From assembly GCA_002337085.1 (NCBI GenBank), contig DDFH01000007.1:1-64000 (forward strand): DNA of 64,000 bases, in the 5' to 3' direction. Below are positions 7,955 through 17,611 of the stretch, one piece after another. The notes beneath the pieces are model-generated. The model was not told where the DNA came from and ran no database searches. It saw only the letters and a list, made by a program, of their open reading frames with translations. Position numbers and translations under genes: made by a program. Source of the stretch: Hyphomonadaceae bacterium UBA1933. Lineage in GTDB: Bacteria > Pseudomonadota > Alphaproteobacteria > Caulobacterales > Aquidulcibacteraceae. The first letter of the stretch is position 1. Each line of letters starts with the position of its first letter.

Positions 7955-10036
7955 ATGGCAAAAATCATCGTCGATGGACAAGAACTTGATGTTCCGGGCG
8001 AATATACACTGCTTCAGGCTTGTGAGGCTGCGGGCGCGCAAATTCCGCGTTTTTGTTACCATGAAAGACTTTCAGTCGCTGGTAACTGCCGTATGTGCCT
8101 TGTTGAAGTAAAGGGTGCACCTAAAGAGGTTGCGTCATGTTCACAAGCTGTAAAGGATCAACGTCCTGGGCCAAATGGTGAACCACCAGAAGTGTTCACA
8201 AATTCGCCACGCGTTAAAAAAGCGCGTCAAGGCGTAATGGAATTTTTGCTTATTAATCACCCGCTTGATTGTCCTATTTGTGACCAAGGTGGCGAGTGTG
8301 ACCTGCAAGACCAAGCGGTTGTTTACGGAAGCGCAGAGAGCCGATTCTGTGAATCAAAGCGTGCGGTTGAAGAAAAAAATATGGGACCATTGATTAAAAC
8401 GGTGATGACCCGTTGCATTCAATGTACACGCTGCGTTCGTTTTATTACCGAGGTTGCGGGTGTTCCTGAATTAGGTGCCACAGGTCGCGGCGGTGATATG
8501 GAAATCACGACCTATCTTAACAAGGCGCTTTCTTCTGAATTGTCTGGTAACGTAGTTGATTTATGCCCGGTTGGTGCTTTGACATCGCGTCCATACGCTT
8601 TTAACGCCCGTCCTTGGGAATTAAAGAAAACAGAATCAATCGATGTTATGGACGCTTTGGGTTCAAACATTCGTATTGATACACGTGGTGCAGATGTTCT
8701 TCGTGTCGAGCCTAGAGTTAACGATGATGTAAATGAAGAATGGCTTTCTGATAAAGGTCGTCATGCTTGCGATGGTCTTCGTCGCCAACGGCTTGATAAA
8801 CCATATGTGCGCAAAGATGGAAAACTTGTTCCAGTTACTTGGGCAGAAGCAATTGAAGCCTTTGCAAAACAGCTTTCTGGAAAACCTGAAAAAATTGGCT
8901 TTATTGCCGGTGACTTGAATGAGGTAGAGGGGCTTAAAGCTTCTTTGGATCTTGCAAAATCGCTTGGCATTAAAAATCTTGATTGCCGTCAAGATGGCTC
9001 ATTACTTGATGATGGCGCTGGTCGTGGTGGCTATTTATTTAACTCCACTATTAATGGAATTGAAGAAGCAGATGTTATCTTAATCGTTGGTGCAAACCCA
9101 CGTTATGATGCGCCGGTTCTTAATGCCCGTATTCGCAAGGCATATCTTGCTGGCAAGCTTCAAAATATTTCTCTTATCGGTGAAGATTTTGATTTAACTT
9201 ACCCGCATACGCATCTTGGCGATGATGTTAAGGTTCTTGAAGAACTTGCAAAAGGTAAAGGTGAATTTGCAAAAGTACTTGCTGCTGCTGAAAAGCCAAT
9301 GATTATTATTGGTTCTTCTGCTCTGACACGTGCTGATGGCGATAAGGTTGCAAAACTTGCTGCTGAAGTCGGTGCAAAAGCAAAAATTGTTAAAGATGGC
9401 TGGAATGGTTGGAACGTTCTTCACACCGCTGCATCACGTGTTGGGGCAATGGATATTGGGTTCCTTCCAAAAGATGGCGGTTTAACCACTTATCAAATGC
9501 TTGGTTCAAAACTTGATACAATCGTGCTTTTGGGTGCGGATGAAGTTGCTGTTCCAGATGGCACTTTTGTGGTTTACATTGGTTCGCATGGCGATAATGG
9601 TGCGCACCGCGCGGATTTGGTATTGCCTGCTCCTGCTTATACCGAGAAGAATGGTACTTATGTAAACCTTGAAGGTCGCGTTCAGTTAGCTCGTATGGCT
9701 GTTGCACCAAAAGGTGAGGCAAAAGAAGAATGGGCAATTATGCGTGCGGTTTCACAAGTTGTTGCCAAACCATTGCCATATGACACCATTGACGAATTGC
9801 GTGCTAAATTAAAATCTGACGTTCCAGCGCTTAATGTTGCTGAGGGTGAAATTGCATCTGCAAATGATTTTGATTTACGATTTGTTGGTAACGATGGAGT
9901 TGCCGATAAATATAAGTTCTCTAATGTTATTCAGGATTATTTCCTGACGAATCCAATCGCACGTGCATCACAAACTTTGGCAAAATGTTCTGCCGAGCGA
10001 CGTGGTGTAGGCGCAAATAAAGTTGCGGCGGAGTAG
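7955..10036 (+). CDS. nuoG: NADH-quinone oxidoreductase subunit G
   Basis: 75-kDa subunit (about 693 residues) that carries iron-sulfur clusters N1b, N4 and N5. The [2Fe-2S] ligands start at C34 (CYHERLSVAGNC, RMC). The His-Cys motif HPLDCPICDQGGECDLQDQ follows, then CIQCTRCVRF and VDLCPVGAL. The C-terminal half is a molybdopterin-oxidoreductase-like fold without the cofactor. Three start codons lie in a row (GTG 7949, ATG 7952, ATG 7955); the last is best spaced from GGGGCG and gives the usual MAKIIVDG beginning. It ends three bases before nuoH. Confidence 0.96.
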   Translation: MAKIIVDGQELDVPGEYTLLQACEAAGAQIPRFCYHERLSVAGNCRMCLVEVKGAPKEVASCSQAVKDQRPGPNGEPPEVFTNSPRVKKARQGVMEFLLINHPLDCPICDQGGECDLQDQAVVYGSAESRFCESKRAVEEKNMGPLIKTVMTRCIQCTRCVRFITEVAGVPELGATGRGGDMEITTYLNKALSSELSGNVVDLCPVGALTSRPYAFNARPWELKKTESIDVMDALGSNIRIDTRGADVLRVEPRVNDDVNEEWLSDKGRHACDGLRRQRLDKPYVRKDGKLVPVTWAEAIEAFAKQLSGKPEKIGFIAGDLNEVEGLKASLDLAKSLGIKNLDCRQDGSLLDDGAGRGGYLFNSTINGIEEADVILIVGANPRYDAPVLNARIRKAYLAGKLQNISLIGEDFDLTYPHTHLGDDVKVLEELAKGKGEFAKVLAAAEKPMIIIGSSALTRADGDKVAKLAAEVGAKAKIVKDGWNGWNVLHTAASRVGAMDIGFLPKDGGLTTYQMLGSKLDTIVLLGADEVAVPDGTFVVYIGSHGDNGAHRADLVLPAPAYTEKNGTYVNLEGRVQLARMAVAPKGEAKEEWAIMRAVSQVVAKPLPYDTIDELRAKLKSDVPALNVAEGEIASANDFDLRFVGNDGVADKYKFSNVIQDYFLTNPIARASQTLAKCSAERRGVGANKVAAE

Positions 10037-10039
10037 GGT

Positions 10040-11128
10040 ATGAAGGCTCTTATTGATGCATTAGGACCATTATGGGGAAGCCTCGCAGGTATCGGGCTTT
10101 CACTTGTTTATATGGTGGTGGTTCTGTTAACTGTTGCGTTCATTCTTTGGTTTGACCGTAAGGTCTGGGCTGCAGTTCAGATGCGTAAGGGACCAAACAT
10201 GGTTGGTCCTGTTGGTATTTTACAGTCTTTTGCCGATTTCATTAAATTCGTTCTAAAAGAAATTGTTGTTCCATCTGGCGCAAATAAAACAATTTTCGTT
10301 ATTGCACCTATTATTACCGTGGTAACTTCATTCTTAACTTGGGCGGTTCTTCCGGTCGCGCCTGGTTGGGTTCTTTCAGATATGAACGTTGGGATTTTGT
10401 ATATTCTTGCGGTTTCATCTTTGGGGGTTTACGGCATCATTATGGGTGGATGGGCGTCAAACTCAAAATACCCATTCCTTGGTGCGTTGCGTTCTGCTGC
10501 GCAAATGGTTTCATACGAAGTTTCAATTGGTTTTGTAATTGTCTGCGTATTGTTGGTGGTTGGTTCTTTGAACCTTACTGATATTGTGAATCACCAAAAA
10601 GCAGGTATTTGGGATTGGAACGCTTTTGCTTTTATCGGTGCATTGATGCATGGTGGTAGCCCCGCAAAAATGGGTATGGCATTTGTTGTTGGCTTAGTCT
10701 TATTTGCAATGTCGATTGTGTTCTTTATCTCGGCTCTTGCTGAAACAAACCGCCCTCCATTTGATTTGCCAGAGGCAGAATCAGAATTGGTTGCTGGTTA
10801 TCAAGTTGAATATTCTGCAACGCTTTATTTGTTGTTCATGATGGGTGAATATGTAAATATTGTATTTATGTGTGCAATGATTTCAATTCTATTTCTTGGC
10901 GGATGGAATTTGCCTTGGGGCGAAGTAACTAATCCATTCTTGGGCTTTTTGGTGCTTTATGTAAAAATTTGGGCGATGTTCTTTATGTTTGCAATGGTAA
11001 AGGCAATCGTTCCACGCTATCGCTATGACCAATTGATGCGTATCGGTTGGAAAATTTTCTTGCCAACAACTTTGGTATGTGTGGCAATTGTTGGGGCGTA
11101 TGTCGCATTTTTTGGAGGTAATGCGTAA
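10040..11128 (+). CDS. nuoH: NADH-quinone oxidoreductase subunit H
   Basis: Membrane subunit ND1 homologue (362 residues, about eight helices) that forms the floor of the quinone tunnel. Conserved loops RKGPNMVGPVGILQSFADF, AETNRPPFDLPEAESELVAG and the C-terminal PRYRYDQLMRIGWK are intact. The gene follows nuoG by three bases with GGAG upstream and shares one base with nuoI. Confidence 0.97.
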   Translation: MKALIDALGPLWGSLAGIGLSLVYMVVVLLTVAFILWFDRKVWAAVQMRKGPNMVGPVGILQSFADFIKFVLKEIVVPSGANKTIFVIAPIITVVTSFLTWAVLPVAPGWVLSDMNVGILYILAVSSLGVYGIIMGGWASNSKYPFLGALRSAAQMVSYEVSIGFVIVCVLLVVGSLNLTDIVNHQKAGIWDWNAFAFIGALMHGGSPAKMGMAFVVGLVLFAMSIVFFISALAETNRPPFDLPEAESELVAGYQVEYSATLYLLFMMGEYVNIVFMCAMISILFLGGWNLPWGEVTNPFLGFLVLYVKIWAMFFMFAMVKAIVPRYRYDQLMRIGWKIFLPTTLVCVAIVGAYVAFFGGNA

Positions 11129-11613
11129 TGGGTATTATGCAAGCCATTAAGGGCGCTGCGATGACCGACTTCATCGGCGCATTTGTGCTGGCGATGAAGG
11201 TTTATTTCCGTCGCAAACCGACCATAAACTATCCTTTTGAAAAAGGTCATTTAAGTCCGCGCTTCCGTGGTGAACATGCGTTGCGTCGTTATGCCAATGG
11301 TGAGGAACGCTGCATCGCTTGTAAATTATGTGAGGCGATTTGCCCAGCACAAGCAATTACAATCGAAGCCGAACCACGTGAAGATGGTTCACGCCGTACA
11401 ACTCGTTATGATATTGACATGACAAAGTGCATTTATTGCGGCTACTGCCAAGAGGCTTGTCCGGTTGATGCGATTGTTGAAGGACCAAATTTTGAATTCG
11501 CGACCGAAACCCGCGAAGAGCTATTTTATGACAAAGAACGTTTGCTATCTAATGGTGATAGATGGGAACGTGAAATTGCCAAAAACATTGAATTGGATGC
11601 ACCATATCGGTGA
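11128..11613 (+). CDS. nuoI: NADH-quinone oxidoreductase subunit I
   Basis: Ferredoxin-like subunit (161 residues) with clusters N6a and N6b. The two sets of ligands are C62, C65, C68, C72 (CIACKLCEAICP) and C101, C104, C107, C111 (CIYCGYCQEACP). An amphipathic N-terminus (AFVLAMKVYFRRK) attaches it to the membrane arm. The start overlaps nuoH by one base (TAATG), which supports the choice. Confidence 0.97.
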   Translation: MGIMQAIKGAAMTDFIGAFVLAMKVYFRRKPTINYPFEKGHLSPRFRGEHALRRYANGEERCIACKLCEAICPAQAITIEAEPREDGSRRTTRYDIDMTKCIYCGYCQEACPVDAIVEGPNFEFATETREELFYDKERLLSNGDRWEREIAKNIELDAPYR

Positions 11614-11661
11614 TTTATTGCACCCATTTGATTATGGGGCAAATTAGGGAAGGGCGTTAAA

Positions 11662-12279
11662 GTGCTACAAATTGCGGCATTTTACATTTTAGCAGCGGTT
11701 GCGCTTATATCGGCGATTATGGTCGTGTCGGCGAAGAATCCTGTTCACTCTGTAATGTTCCTGATTACGATATTTGTTACAACTTCAGGATTATTTGTCC
11801 TGGCAGGTGCGGAATATCTCGCGATGTTGCTGATTGTGGTTTATGTCGGCGCGGTTGCGGTGTTGTTCCTATTCGTAGTCATGATGCTTGATATTGACTT
11901 TGTGGAATTGAAACAAGGCTTTATGCGATATGCGCCATTCGGTGGCTTGGTTGCATTAGTTTTGTTTGCGATGTTTGTGCTTGTCGCATCCGCCGTTGTT
12001 GAAGCTAAGGTTGATCCACATGTTCTTGCTAGCCCGACACCGGCACTTGATGTCGCAAATAATACCCAAGCAATTGGTCGTATCCTTTATACTGATTACA
12101 TCTTGTTCTTCCAACTTGCTGGCATGGTTCTTTTTGTTGCTATGATTGGCGCAATTGTTCTTACACTTCGTCATAAGCCACATGTTAAGAGACAAAACGT
12201 TGGCAAACAGGTTGCACGTACTCGTAAAACTGGTGTTGAAAACACTAAACCAAAAATCGGGGAAGGGGTTACTCTATGA
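11662..12279 (+). CDS. nuoJ: NADH-quinone oxidoreductase subunit J
   Basis: ND6 homologue (205 residues) with five hydrophobic helices. The third holds the LIVVYVGAVAVLFLFVVMML segment, whose pi-bulge helix takes part in conformational coupling. The start is GTG 11662 after AGGGAAGGG, since no in-frame ATG gives the first helix. The C-terminal tail is basic and cytoplasmic. It overlaps nuoK by four bases (ATGA). Confidence 0.95.
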   Translation: MLQIAAFYILAAVALISAIMVVSAKNPVHSVMFLITIFVTTSGLFVLAGAEYLAMLLIVVYVGAVAVLFLFVVMMLDIDFVELKQGFMRYAPFGGLVALVLFAMFVLVASAVVEAKVDPHVLASPTPALDVANNTQAIGRILYTDYILFFQLAGMVLFVAMIGAIVLTLRHKPHVKRQNVGKQVARTRKTGVENTKPKIGEGVTL

Positions 12280-12587
12280 TGGAAATAGGACTTACCCATT
12301 ATCTTGCCTTTGCGGCGGCGTTATTCACAATTGGTGTTTTTGGCATCTTTGTGAACCGTAAAAATATCATCGTAATCCTTATGTCGGTTGAGATGATTTT
12401 ATTGGCGGTTAACGTTAATTTTGTTGCCTTTTCGGTTTTCTTAGGTGACCTTGTTGGTCAAATTTTCGCAATGTTTGTTTTGACTGTGGCTGCTGCAGAG
12501 GCGGCGGTAGTGCTTGCGATATTGGTTGTTTACTTCCGAAATCGTGGAACAATCGCAGTTGATGATTTGAATGTATTGAAGGGCTAA
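12276..12587 (+). CDS. nuoK: NADH-quinone oxidoreductase subunit K
   Basis: ND4L homologue, 103 residues, three helices. The buried acidic residues in the second helix (VEMILLAVN) and third helix (AAAEAAVVLAIL) that line the proton path are present. It is coupled to nuoJ (ATGA) and nuoL (TAATG), so start and stop are both fixed by overlap. Confidence 0.97.
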   Translation: MMEIGLTHYLAFAAALFTIGVFGIFVNRKNIIVILMSVEMILLAVNVNFVAFSVFLGDLVGQIFAMFVLTVAAAEAAVVLAILVVYFRNRGTIAVDDLNVLKG

Positions 12588-14653
12588 TGAACGTGACAGT
12601 AGAAACTCTCGCCCTCATAGTTGTTTTTGCCCCTGTGATTGGTGCTATTATTGCTGGTCTTTTTGGTCGTGTATTACCTGCCAAAGTTTCAATGACTGTT
12701 ACAACTGGTCTTTTGATGGTTGCGGCGGCAAGTGCCATTACAATTTTTATTGGTTATTGGGACAAAAGCCTTGTTCTTCCAGATGAGCCAATTCGTATAT
12801 TTAAATGGATTGATGTTGCCGGATTCACTTCAACTTGGTCAATTCGTATTGACGCTATATCAGTTGTTATGATGGCAGTTGTGACGTCTGTTTCATCGAT
12901 GGTTCACTTATATTCATGGGGCTATATGTCCGATGATCCATTCAAACCACGTTTCTTTGCGTATTTGTCGCTCTTTACCTTTGCGATGTTGTCATTGGTT
13001 ACCGCAGCGGACTTTATGCAATTATTCTTTGGTTGGGAAGGTGTTGGCCTTGCGTCTTATTTGCTAATTGGCTTCTACTACTTAAAACGTTCTGCAAATG
13101 ACGCGCAAATTAAGGCATTTGTTGTAAACCGTGTTGGTGACTTTGGCTTTGTTCTTGGGGTTATGTCGGTTTATTTTGTATTCGGCACAATTGAATTCAA
13201 AGATGTTTTCCACGCAATTCCACACCATATACACGACACTATGGGTTGGGGTAAATTGCAACTTCCAGCAATGGAAGTGATTGCATTATTGTTATTCATT
13301 GGTGCTATGGGTAAATCAGCGCAATTTTTGCTTCACACTTGGTTGCCAGATGCGATGGAAGGTCCAACACCTGTTTCGGCACTTATCCACGCTGCAACAA
13401 TGGTAACTGCGGGCGTAGTATTGGTTACACTTTGTTCGCCTATTTTCCAAGTTGCACCATTTGCTTCTGGTGTTGTTACACTTATTGGCGCCATAACCGC
13501 AATTTTTGCTGCGACAATTGGTATAGCGCAAAACGACATCAAACGTGTGATTGCATATTCAACCTGTTCTCAGCTTGGTTATATGTTTTTTGCGGCGGGT
13601 ATCGGTGTTTATCAGGCGGCAATGTTCCACCTTTTCACACACGCATTCTTCAAAGCAATGCTTTTCCTTGGTGCTGGTTCAGTTATTCACGGACTTCACC
13701 ACGAACAAGATATGCGTAAAATGGGTGGTGTATGGAAGCCAATGAAAATTACATATGTAATTATGTTAATTGGTACTTTGGCGATTACTGGTGTTGGTAT
13801 TCCTGGAACAAATTTTGGTTTTGCGGGTTTCTTCTCAAAAGATGCGATTATTGAATCTGCATTTGCTGCTTCATCAGAAGGGCTTCCTTTTGCAAAATTT
13901 GCATTCTGGATGGGAATTCTTGCGGCGTTCTTGACTAGTTTCTATTCTTGGCGTTTGGCATTTATGACATTTACTGGTGCGTTCCGTGGCGATGCGCATG
14001 GTGGTCATCATGATGATGACGCGCATGCCCATGCTGTTCATGCTACACATGTTGAAGGTCACCATGATGCACACAGTGAAGATGGCGTTGCGCCGGCACA
14101 TGAAAGCCCATGGGTAATGCTAGTACCATTAATTATCCTAGCTTTTGGTGCGGTATTCGCAGGCTTCGTATTTAATGATGCATTTGTTGGCGAAGGTTCA
14201 CATGAATTCTGGGGGCATGCTATTTATATATCTCCAGAAAATCATATTCTTCATGAGCGTCACAATGTTCCTGAATGGGTTAAATTCACTCCTCTTATAG
14301 TGACTGTGCTTGGGCTATTAGGCGCAATGATAGTTTATCTGTGGAATAAGGGGCTTGGTGAAAAGATTGCCAAAGCAGCAGGACCAATTCATGCATTCCT
14401 TTATAACAAATGGTATTTTGACGAACTTTATGATGCCGTTTTTGTAAAAGGCGCGCGTGCGCTTGGTGATTTCTTCTGGAAAGTTGGGGATCAGAAATTA
14501 ATCGACGGGATTATTAATGGTATTGCCAACGATACTAATATACTTTCGAAAAAATCTGTAAAAGTTCAGTCGGGTTATGTTTATCACTATGCCTTTATCA
14601 TGCTTATTGCCCTTGTTGCCTTTGGCGCATTGGTATTGTTGAAGAGAGGATAA
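12587..14653 (+). CDS. nuoL: NADH-quinone oxidoreductase subunit L
   Basis: Distal antiporter-like proton pump subunit (688 residues), ND5 homologue, with 14 core helices and a C-terminal extension for the lateral helix HL. FFGWEGVGLASYLLIGFYY contains the key glutamate; HTWLPDAMEGPTPVSALIHA and IKRVIAYSTCSQLGYM are the other signatures. Between helices, about residues 467-505, lies a loop unusually rich in His and Asp (GGHHDDDAHAHA), which could bind metal. The start shares one base with the nuoK stop. Confidence 0.97.
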   Translation: MNVTVETLALIVVFAPVIGAIIAGLFGRVLPAKVSMTVTTGLLMVAAASAITIFIGYWDKSLVLPDEPIRIFKWIDVAGFTSTWSIRIDAISVVMMAVVTSVSSMVHLYSWGYMSDDPFKPRFFAYLSLFTFAMLSLVTAADFMQLFFGWEGVGLASYLLIGFYYLKRSANDAQIKAFVVNRVGDFGFVLGVMSVYFVFGTIEFKDVFHAIPHHIHDTMGWGKLQLPAMEVIALLLFIGAMGKSAQFLLHTWLPDAMEGPTPVSALIHAATMVTAGVVLVTLCSPIFQVAPFASGVVTLIGAITAIFAATIGIAQNDIKRVIAYSTCSQLGYMFFAAGIGVYQAAMFHLFTHAFFKAMLFLGAGSVIHGLHHEQDMRKMGGVWKPMKITYVIMLIGTLAITGVGIPGTNFGFAGFFSKDAIIESAFAASSEGLPFAKFAFWMGILAAFLTSFYSWRLAFMTFTGAFRGDAHGGHHDDDAHAHAVHATHVEGHHDAHSEDGVAPAHESPWVMLVPLIILAFGAVFAGFVFNDAFVGEGSHEFWGHAIYISPENHILHERHNVPEWVKFTPLIVTVLGLLGAMIVYLWNKGLGEKIAKAAGPIHAFLYNKWYFDELYDAVFVKGARALGDFFWKVGDQKLIDGIINGIANDTNILSKKSVKVQSGYVYHYAFIMLIALVAFGALVLLKRG

Positions 14654-14656
14654 GAA

Positions 14657-16147
14657 ATGTCTAATTTACCTATCCTTTCATTAATTACTTGGCTTCCTAC
14701 TGTTGGCGCAGTTTTTCTTGCGCTTGTTGCAGGTCTTTCAAAAGGCAATGCAGAGAAGAATGCTAGTTTTGCCCGTGTGACTGCTCTTGTGGTTTCGCTT
14801 GTAACATTTGTTTTGTCAGTAAAAATGGTGATGGATTTCAACACCAAAGAAACTGCAATGCAATTTGTTGAGAATGTTCCATGGTTTGGGGTTATTCACT
14901 ACTCGCTTGGTGTTGATGGGCTTTCTGTTCTTTTGGTGCTTTTAACAACTTTTCTTCTTCCTCTTTGCGTCATTGCAAGCTGGAAATCGGTTGAAAAGCG
15001 TGTTGTTGAATATTTTATTGCTTTCTTAGTTTTAGAAAGCATGATGATTGGCGTATTCACCGCAACTGATCTTGTGTTGTTTTACGTTTTGTTCGAAGCA
15101 GGCCTTATCCCAATGTATCTTATTATTGGTATTTGGGGTGGCAAAAACCGTTTTTATGCGGCGTATAAATTCTTCCTTTATACCTTGCTAGGTTCTTTGT
15201 TTATGCTTGTGGCGGTTGCATATATTATCGTTAAAGCAAAAACGGCTTATATACCTGATCTTCAGAACTTCCATTTTGACCCTGCGGTTCAAAAATTATT
15301 ATGGTTAGCATTCTTTGCGTCATTTGCGGTAAAAATGCCAATGTGGCCAGTGCATACTTGGTTGCCAGATGCCCACGTTGAGGCACCAACAGCAGGTTCA
15401 GTTATTCTTGCGGGTGTGCTTTTGAAAATGGGCGGTTATGGTTTAATCCGGTTCTCATTGCCAATGTTCCCTGACGCCTCACTTTATTTCCAACCGTTGG
15501 TTTACACCATGAGTATAATTGCAATTATTTATACTTCATTGGTGGCATTCCGTCAGGTTGATATTAAGAAATTGATTGCCTATTCATCAATTGCCCACAT
15601 GGGTTTTGTAACGATGGGTATTTTTGCCTTCAATAAGATTGGTCTTCAGGGCGCAATGTTCCAAATGCTAAGCCACGGCTTTATTGCAAGCGCATTGTTC
15701 TTGTGTATTGGTGTTATTTATGACCGTATGCATACACGTGAAATTGCCTTCTATGGTGGTCTTGTAAATCGTATGCCAATTTATGCGGCGGTATTTATGT
15801 TGTTCACCATGGGTAACGTAGGTTTACCTGGTACATCTGGCTTTATTGGTGAAGTATTGACTATGCAGGGTACATTCCTTGATAATCGTATCGTGGCGCT
15901 ATTTGCGGCATCTGGTGTTATTTTCTCTGCAGCATACATGCTTACAATGTATCGTAAGACGGTTTTAGGACCAATTACTAATCCAAAACTTGAAACTATT
16001 ACTGATATGAATTGGCGCGAAGTACTTGTATTCTTGCCATTGATTATTGGTACATTGATTTTAGGTTTTAAACCGGGATTGATTTTGGATTTTACTGATA
16101 AATCAGTTGAGTTTCTTTCATCCCAAGTTTTGACAGCAATTAAATAG
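14657..16147 (+). CDS. nuoM: NADH-quinone oxidoreductase subunit M
   Basis: ND4 homologue and middle antiporter-like proton pump (496 residues). It shows the FYVLFEAGLIPMYLIIGIWGG glutamate helix in two parts (FYVLFEAGLIP, MYLIIGIWGG), HTWLPDAHVEAPTAGSVILA and KKLIAYSSIAHMGFV. The gap to nuoL is three bases. Length and helices are normal for the family. Confidence 0.97.
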   Translation: MSNLPILSLITWLPTVGAVFLALVAGLSKGNAEKNASFARVTALVVSLVTFVLSVKMVMDFNTKETAMQFVENVPWFGVIHYSLGVDGLSVLLVLLTTFLLPLCVIASWKSVEKRVVEYFIAFLVLESMMIGVFTATDLVLFYVLFEAGLIPMYLIIGIWGGKNRFYAAYKFFLYTLLGSLFMLVAVAYIIVKAKTAYIPDLQNFHFDPAVQKLLWLAFFASFAVKMPMWPVHTWLPDAHVEAPTAGSVILAGVLLKMGGYGLIRFSLPMFPDASLYFQPLVYTMSIIAIIYTSLVAFRQVDIKKLIAYSSIAHMGFVTMGIFAFNKIGLQGAMFQMLSHGFIASALFLCIGVIYDRMHTREIAFYGGLVNRMPIYAAVFMLFTMGNVGLPGTSGFIGEVLTMQGTFLDNRIVALFAASGVIFSAAYMLTMYRKTVLGPITNPKLETITDMNWREVLVFLPLIIGTLILGFKPGLILDFTDKSVEFLSSQVLTAIK

Positions 16148-16165
16148 GCACAAGCGGTAAATAAT

Positions 16166-17611
16166 ATGAACCTTGCAAGCTTAACACATGATTTAGCCTT
16201 TATGACGCCGGAAGTGGTGATTGCGATTGGTGCAATGCTACTGGTTTTGATTGGGGCTTTTGTTTCTAAGAGTGCGTATCGCGCCATCACCTATTTATCG
16301 GTTGTGGTTTTGTTGGTGGCAGGTTTTCTTGGTGTCCAATATGCGCCTGATAATGCTCAGATATTATTCAATGGTTCATATGTCGTTGATTCATTTGGTG
16401 GCTTTGCCAAATTAATTATCGCTTTGACTGCGGCATGCGCAATTCTTTTGAGTGCGGATTACCTTGCTGAACGTAATTTAGAGAAACCTGAATATCCCGT
16501 TTTGGCATTACTTGCCGTATTGGGTATGTATGTAATGGTTTCTGCACATGACTTACTTGCAGTTTATATGGGGGTTGAGCTTCAATCGCTTGCTTTATAT
16601 GTTCTTGCTGCATATGCGCGTGATGATCGTAAGTCTTCTGAAGCTGGTCTTAAATATTTTGTACTTGGTGCTTTATCTTCTGGCATATTGCTTTATGGCG
16701 TTTCGCTAATTTACGGCTTTACTGGAACAATTAATTTTGGAAAACTTTTGACTATTGCCAAAGATTCTAGCAATGTTGGTCTTATCTTTGGGATGGTTTT
16801 TGTTCTTTCTGGTATCGCTTTTAAAATGTCTGTTGCGCCATTCCATATGTGGACACCAGATGTTTACGAGGGTGCGCCAACTCCTTCTACCGCATTTTTT
16901 GCAACTGCGCCTAAGATGGCGGCGGCAATTTTATTGGGACGCTTCTTGTTTGAGGCATTTGGTGAAGTTGTTGCGCAATGGCGTGACGTTGTTTCTATAA
17001 TGGCAGTTCTTTCAATGTTTGTCGGCGCTATTTTCGCGCTTCAACAAACTAATATGAAACGTCTATTGGCATATTCGTCAATTTTGAACATGGGCTATGC
17101 AATGGTTGCGATTGCGGCTGGCCCTGTATATGGTCCATCTGCATTATTACTATTTACCGCGATTTATGCAATTACTTCGGTTGGTATGTTTGGTGTATTG
17201 CTTTCAATGCGCGATGCAAAAGGCAAAGAGATTACCAATATTTCTGGTTATTCTGGCCTTTCTAAGCAGCGTCCATTATTGTCTCTTGCGCTTACTATAA
17301 TGTTCTTTTCGATAACTGGCATTCCGCCACTATTGGGCTTCTTTGGTAAGTTTCAAATTTTCATTGCCGCAGTTGATGGTGGTGTGATGCCTTTAGCGCT
17401 TATTTTAGTGATTGCATCTGTAATTTCGGCGTTTTATTATCTTCGCGTTCTAAAAGTTGTTTGGTTCGATGAGCCAAGTGTTGAGATTGTTGGTGGCTTG
17501 GCAACGACAAAAGTAACTGTAACTGGTGTTACATTGATGATTGCATTGCTAACACCATTTATTGGACTTATTTATACTGCTTCTATGACAGCGGGGCATC
17601 TATTTAAGTGA
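16166..17611 (+). CDS. nuoN: NADH-quinone oxidoreductase subunit N
   Basis: ND2 homologue and third antiporter-like proton pump (481 residues). Signatures include VYMGVELQSLALYVL with the conserved glutamate, FHMWTPDVYEGAPTPSTAFF and NMKRLLAYSSILNMGY. It is the last complex I gene; its stop overlaps the GTG start of birA by four bases, so birA is translationally coupled to the operon. Confidence 0.97.
   Translation: MNLASLTHDLAFMTPEVVIAIGAMLLVLIGAFVSKSAYRAITYLSVVVLLVAGFLGVQYAPDNAQILFNGSYVVDSFGGFAKLIIALTAACAILLSADYLAERNLEKPEYPVLALLAVLGMYVMVSAHDLLAVYMGVELQSLALYVLAAYARDDRKSSEAGLKYFVLGALSSGILLYGVSLIYGFTGTINFGKLLTIAKDSSNVGLIFGMVFVLSGIAFKMSVAPFHMWTPDVYEGAPTPSTAFFATAPKMAAAILLGRFLFEAFGEVVAQWRDVVSIMAVLSMFVGAIFALQQTNMKRLLAYSSILNMGYAMVAIAAGPVYGPSALLLFTAIYAITSVGMFGVLLSMRDAKGKEITNISGYSGLSKQRPLLSLALTIMFFSITGIPPLLGFFGKFQIFIAAVDGGVMPLALILVIASVISAFYYLRVLKVVWFDEPSVEIVGGLATTKVTVTGVTLMIALLTPFIGLIYTASMTAGHLFK

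Noticed and set aside
15781..16290. 169-codon open frame on the - strand opposite nuoM/nuoN
   Set aside because: It is antisense to two clear complex I genes, with no motif and a composition that mirrors them. It is a shadow of the real genes.
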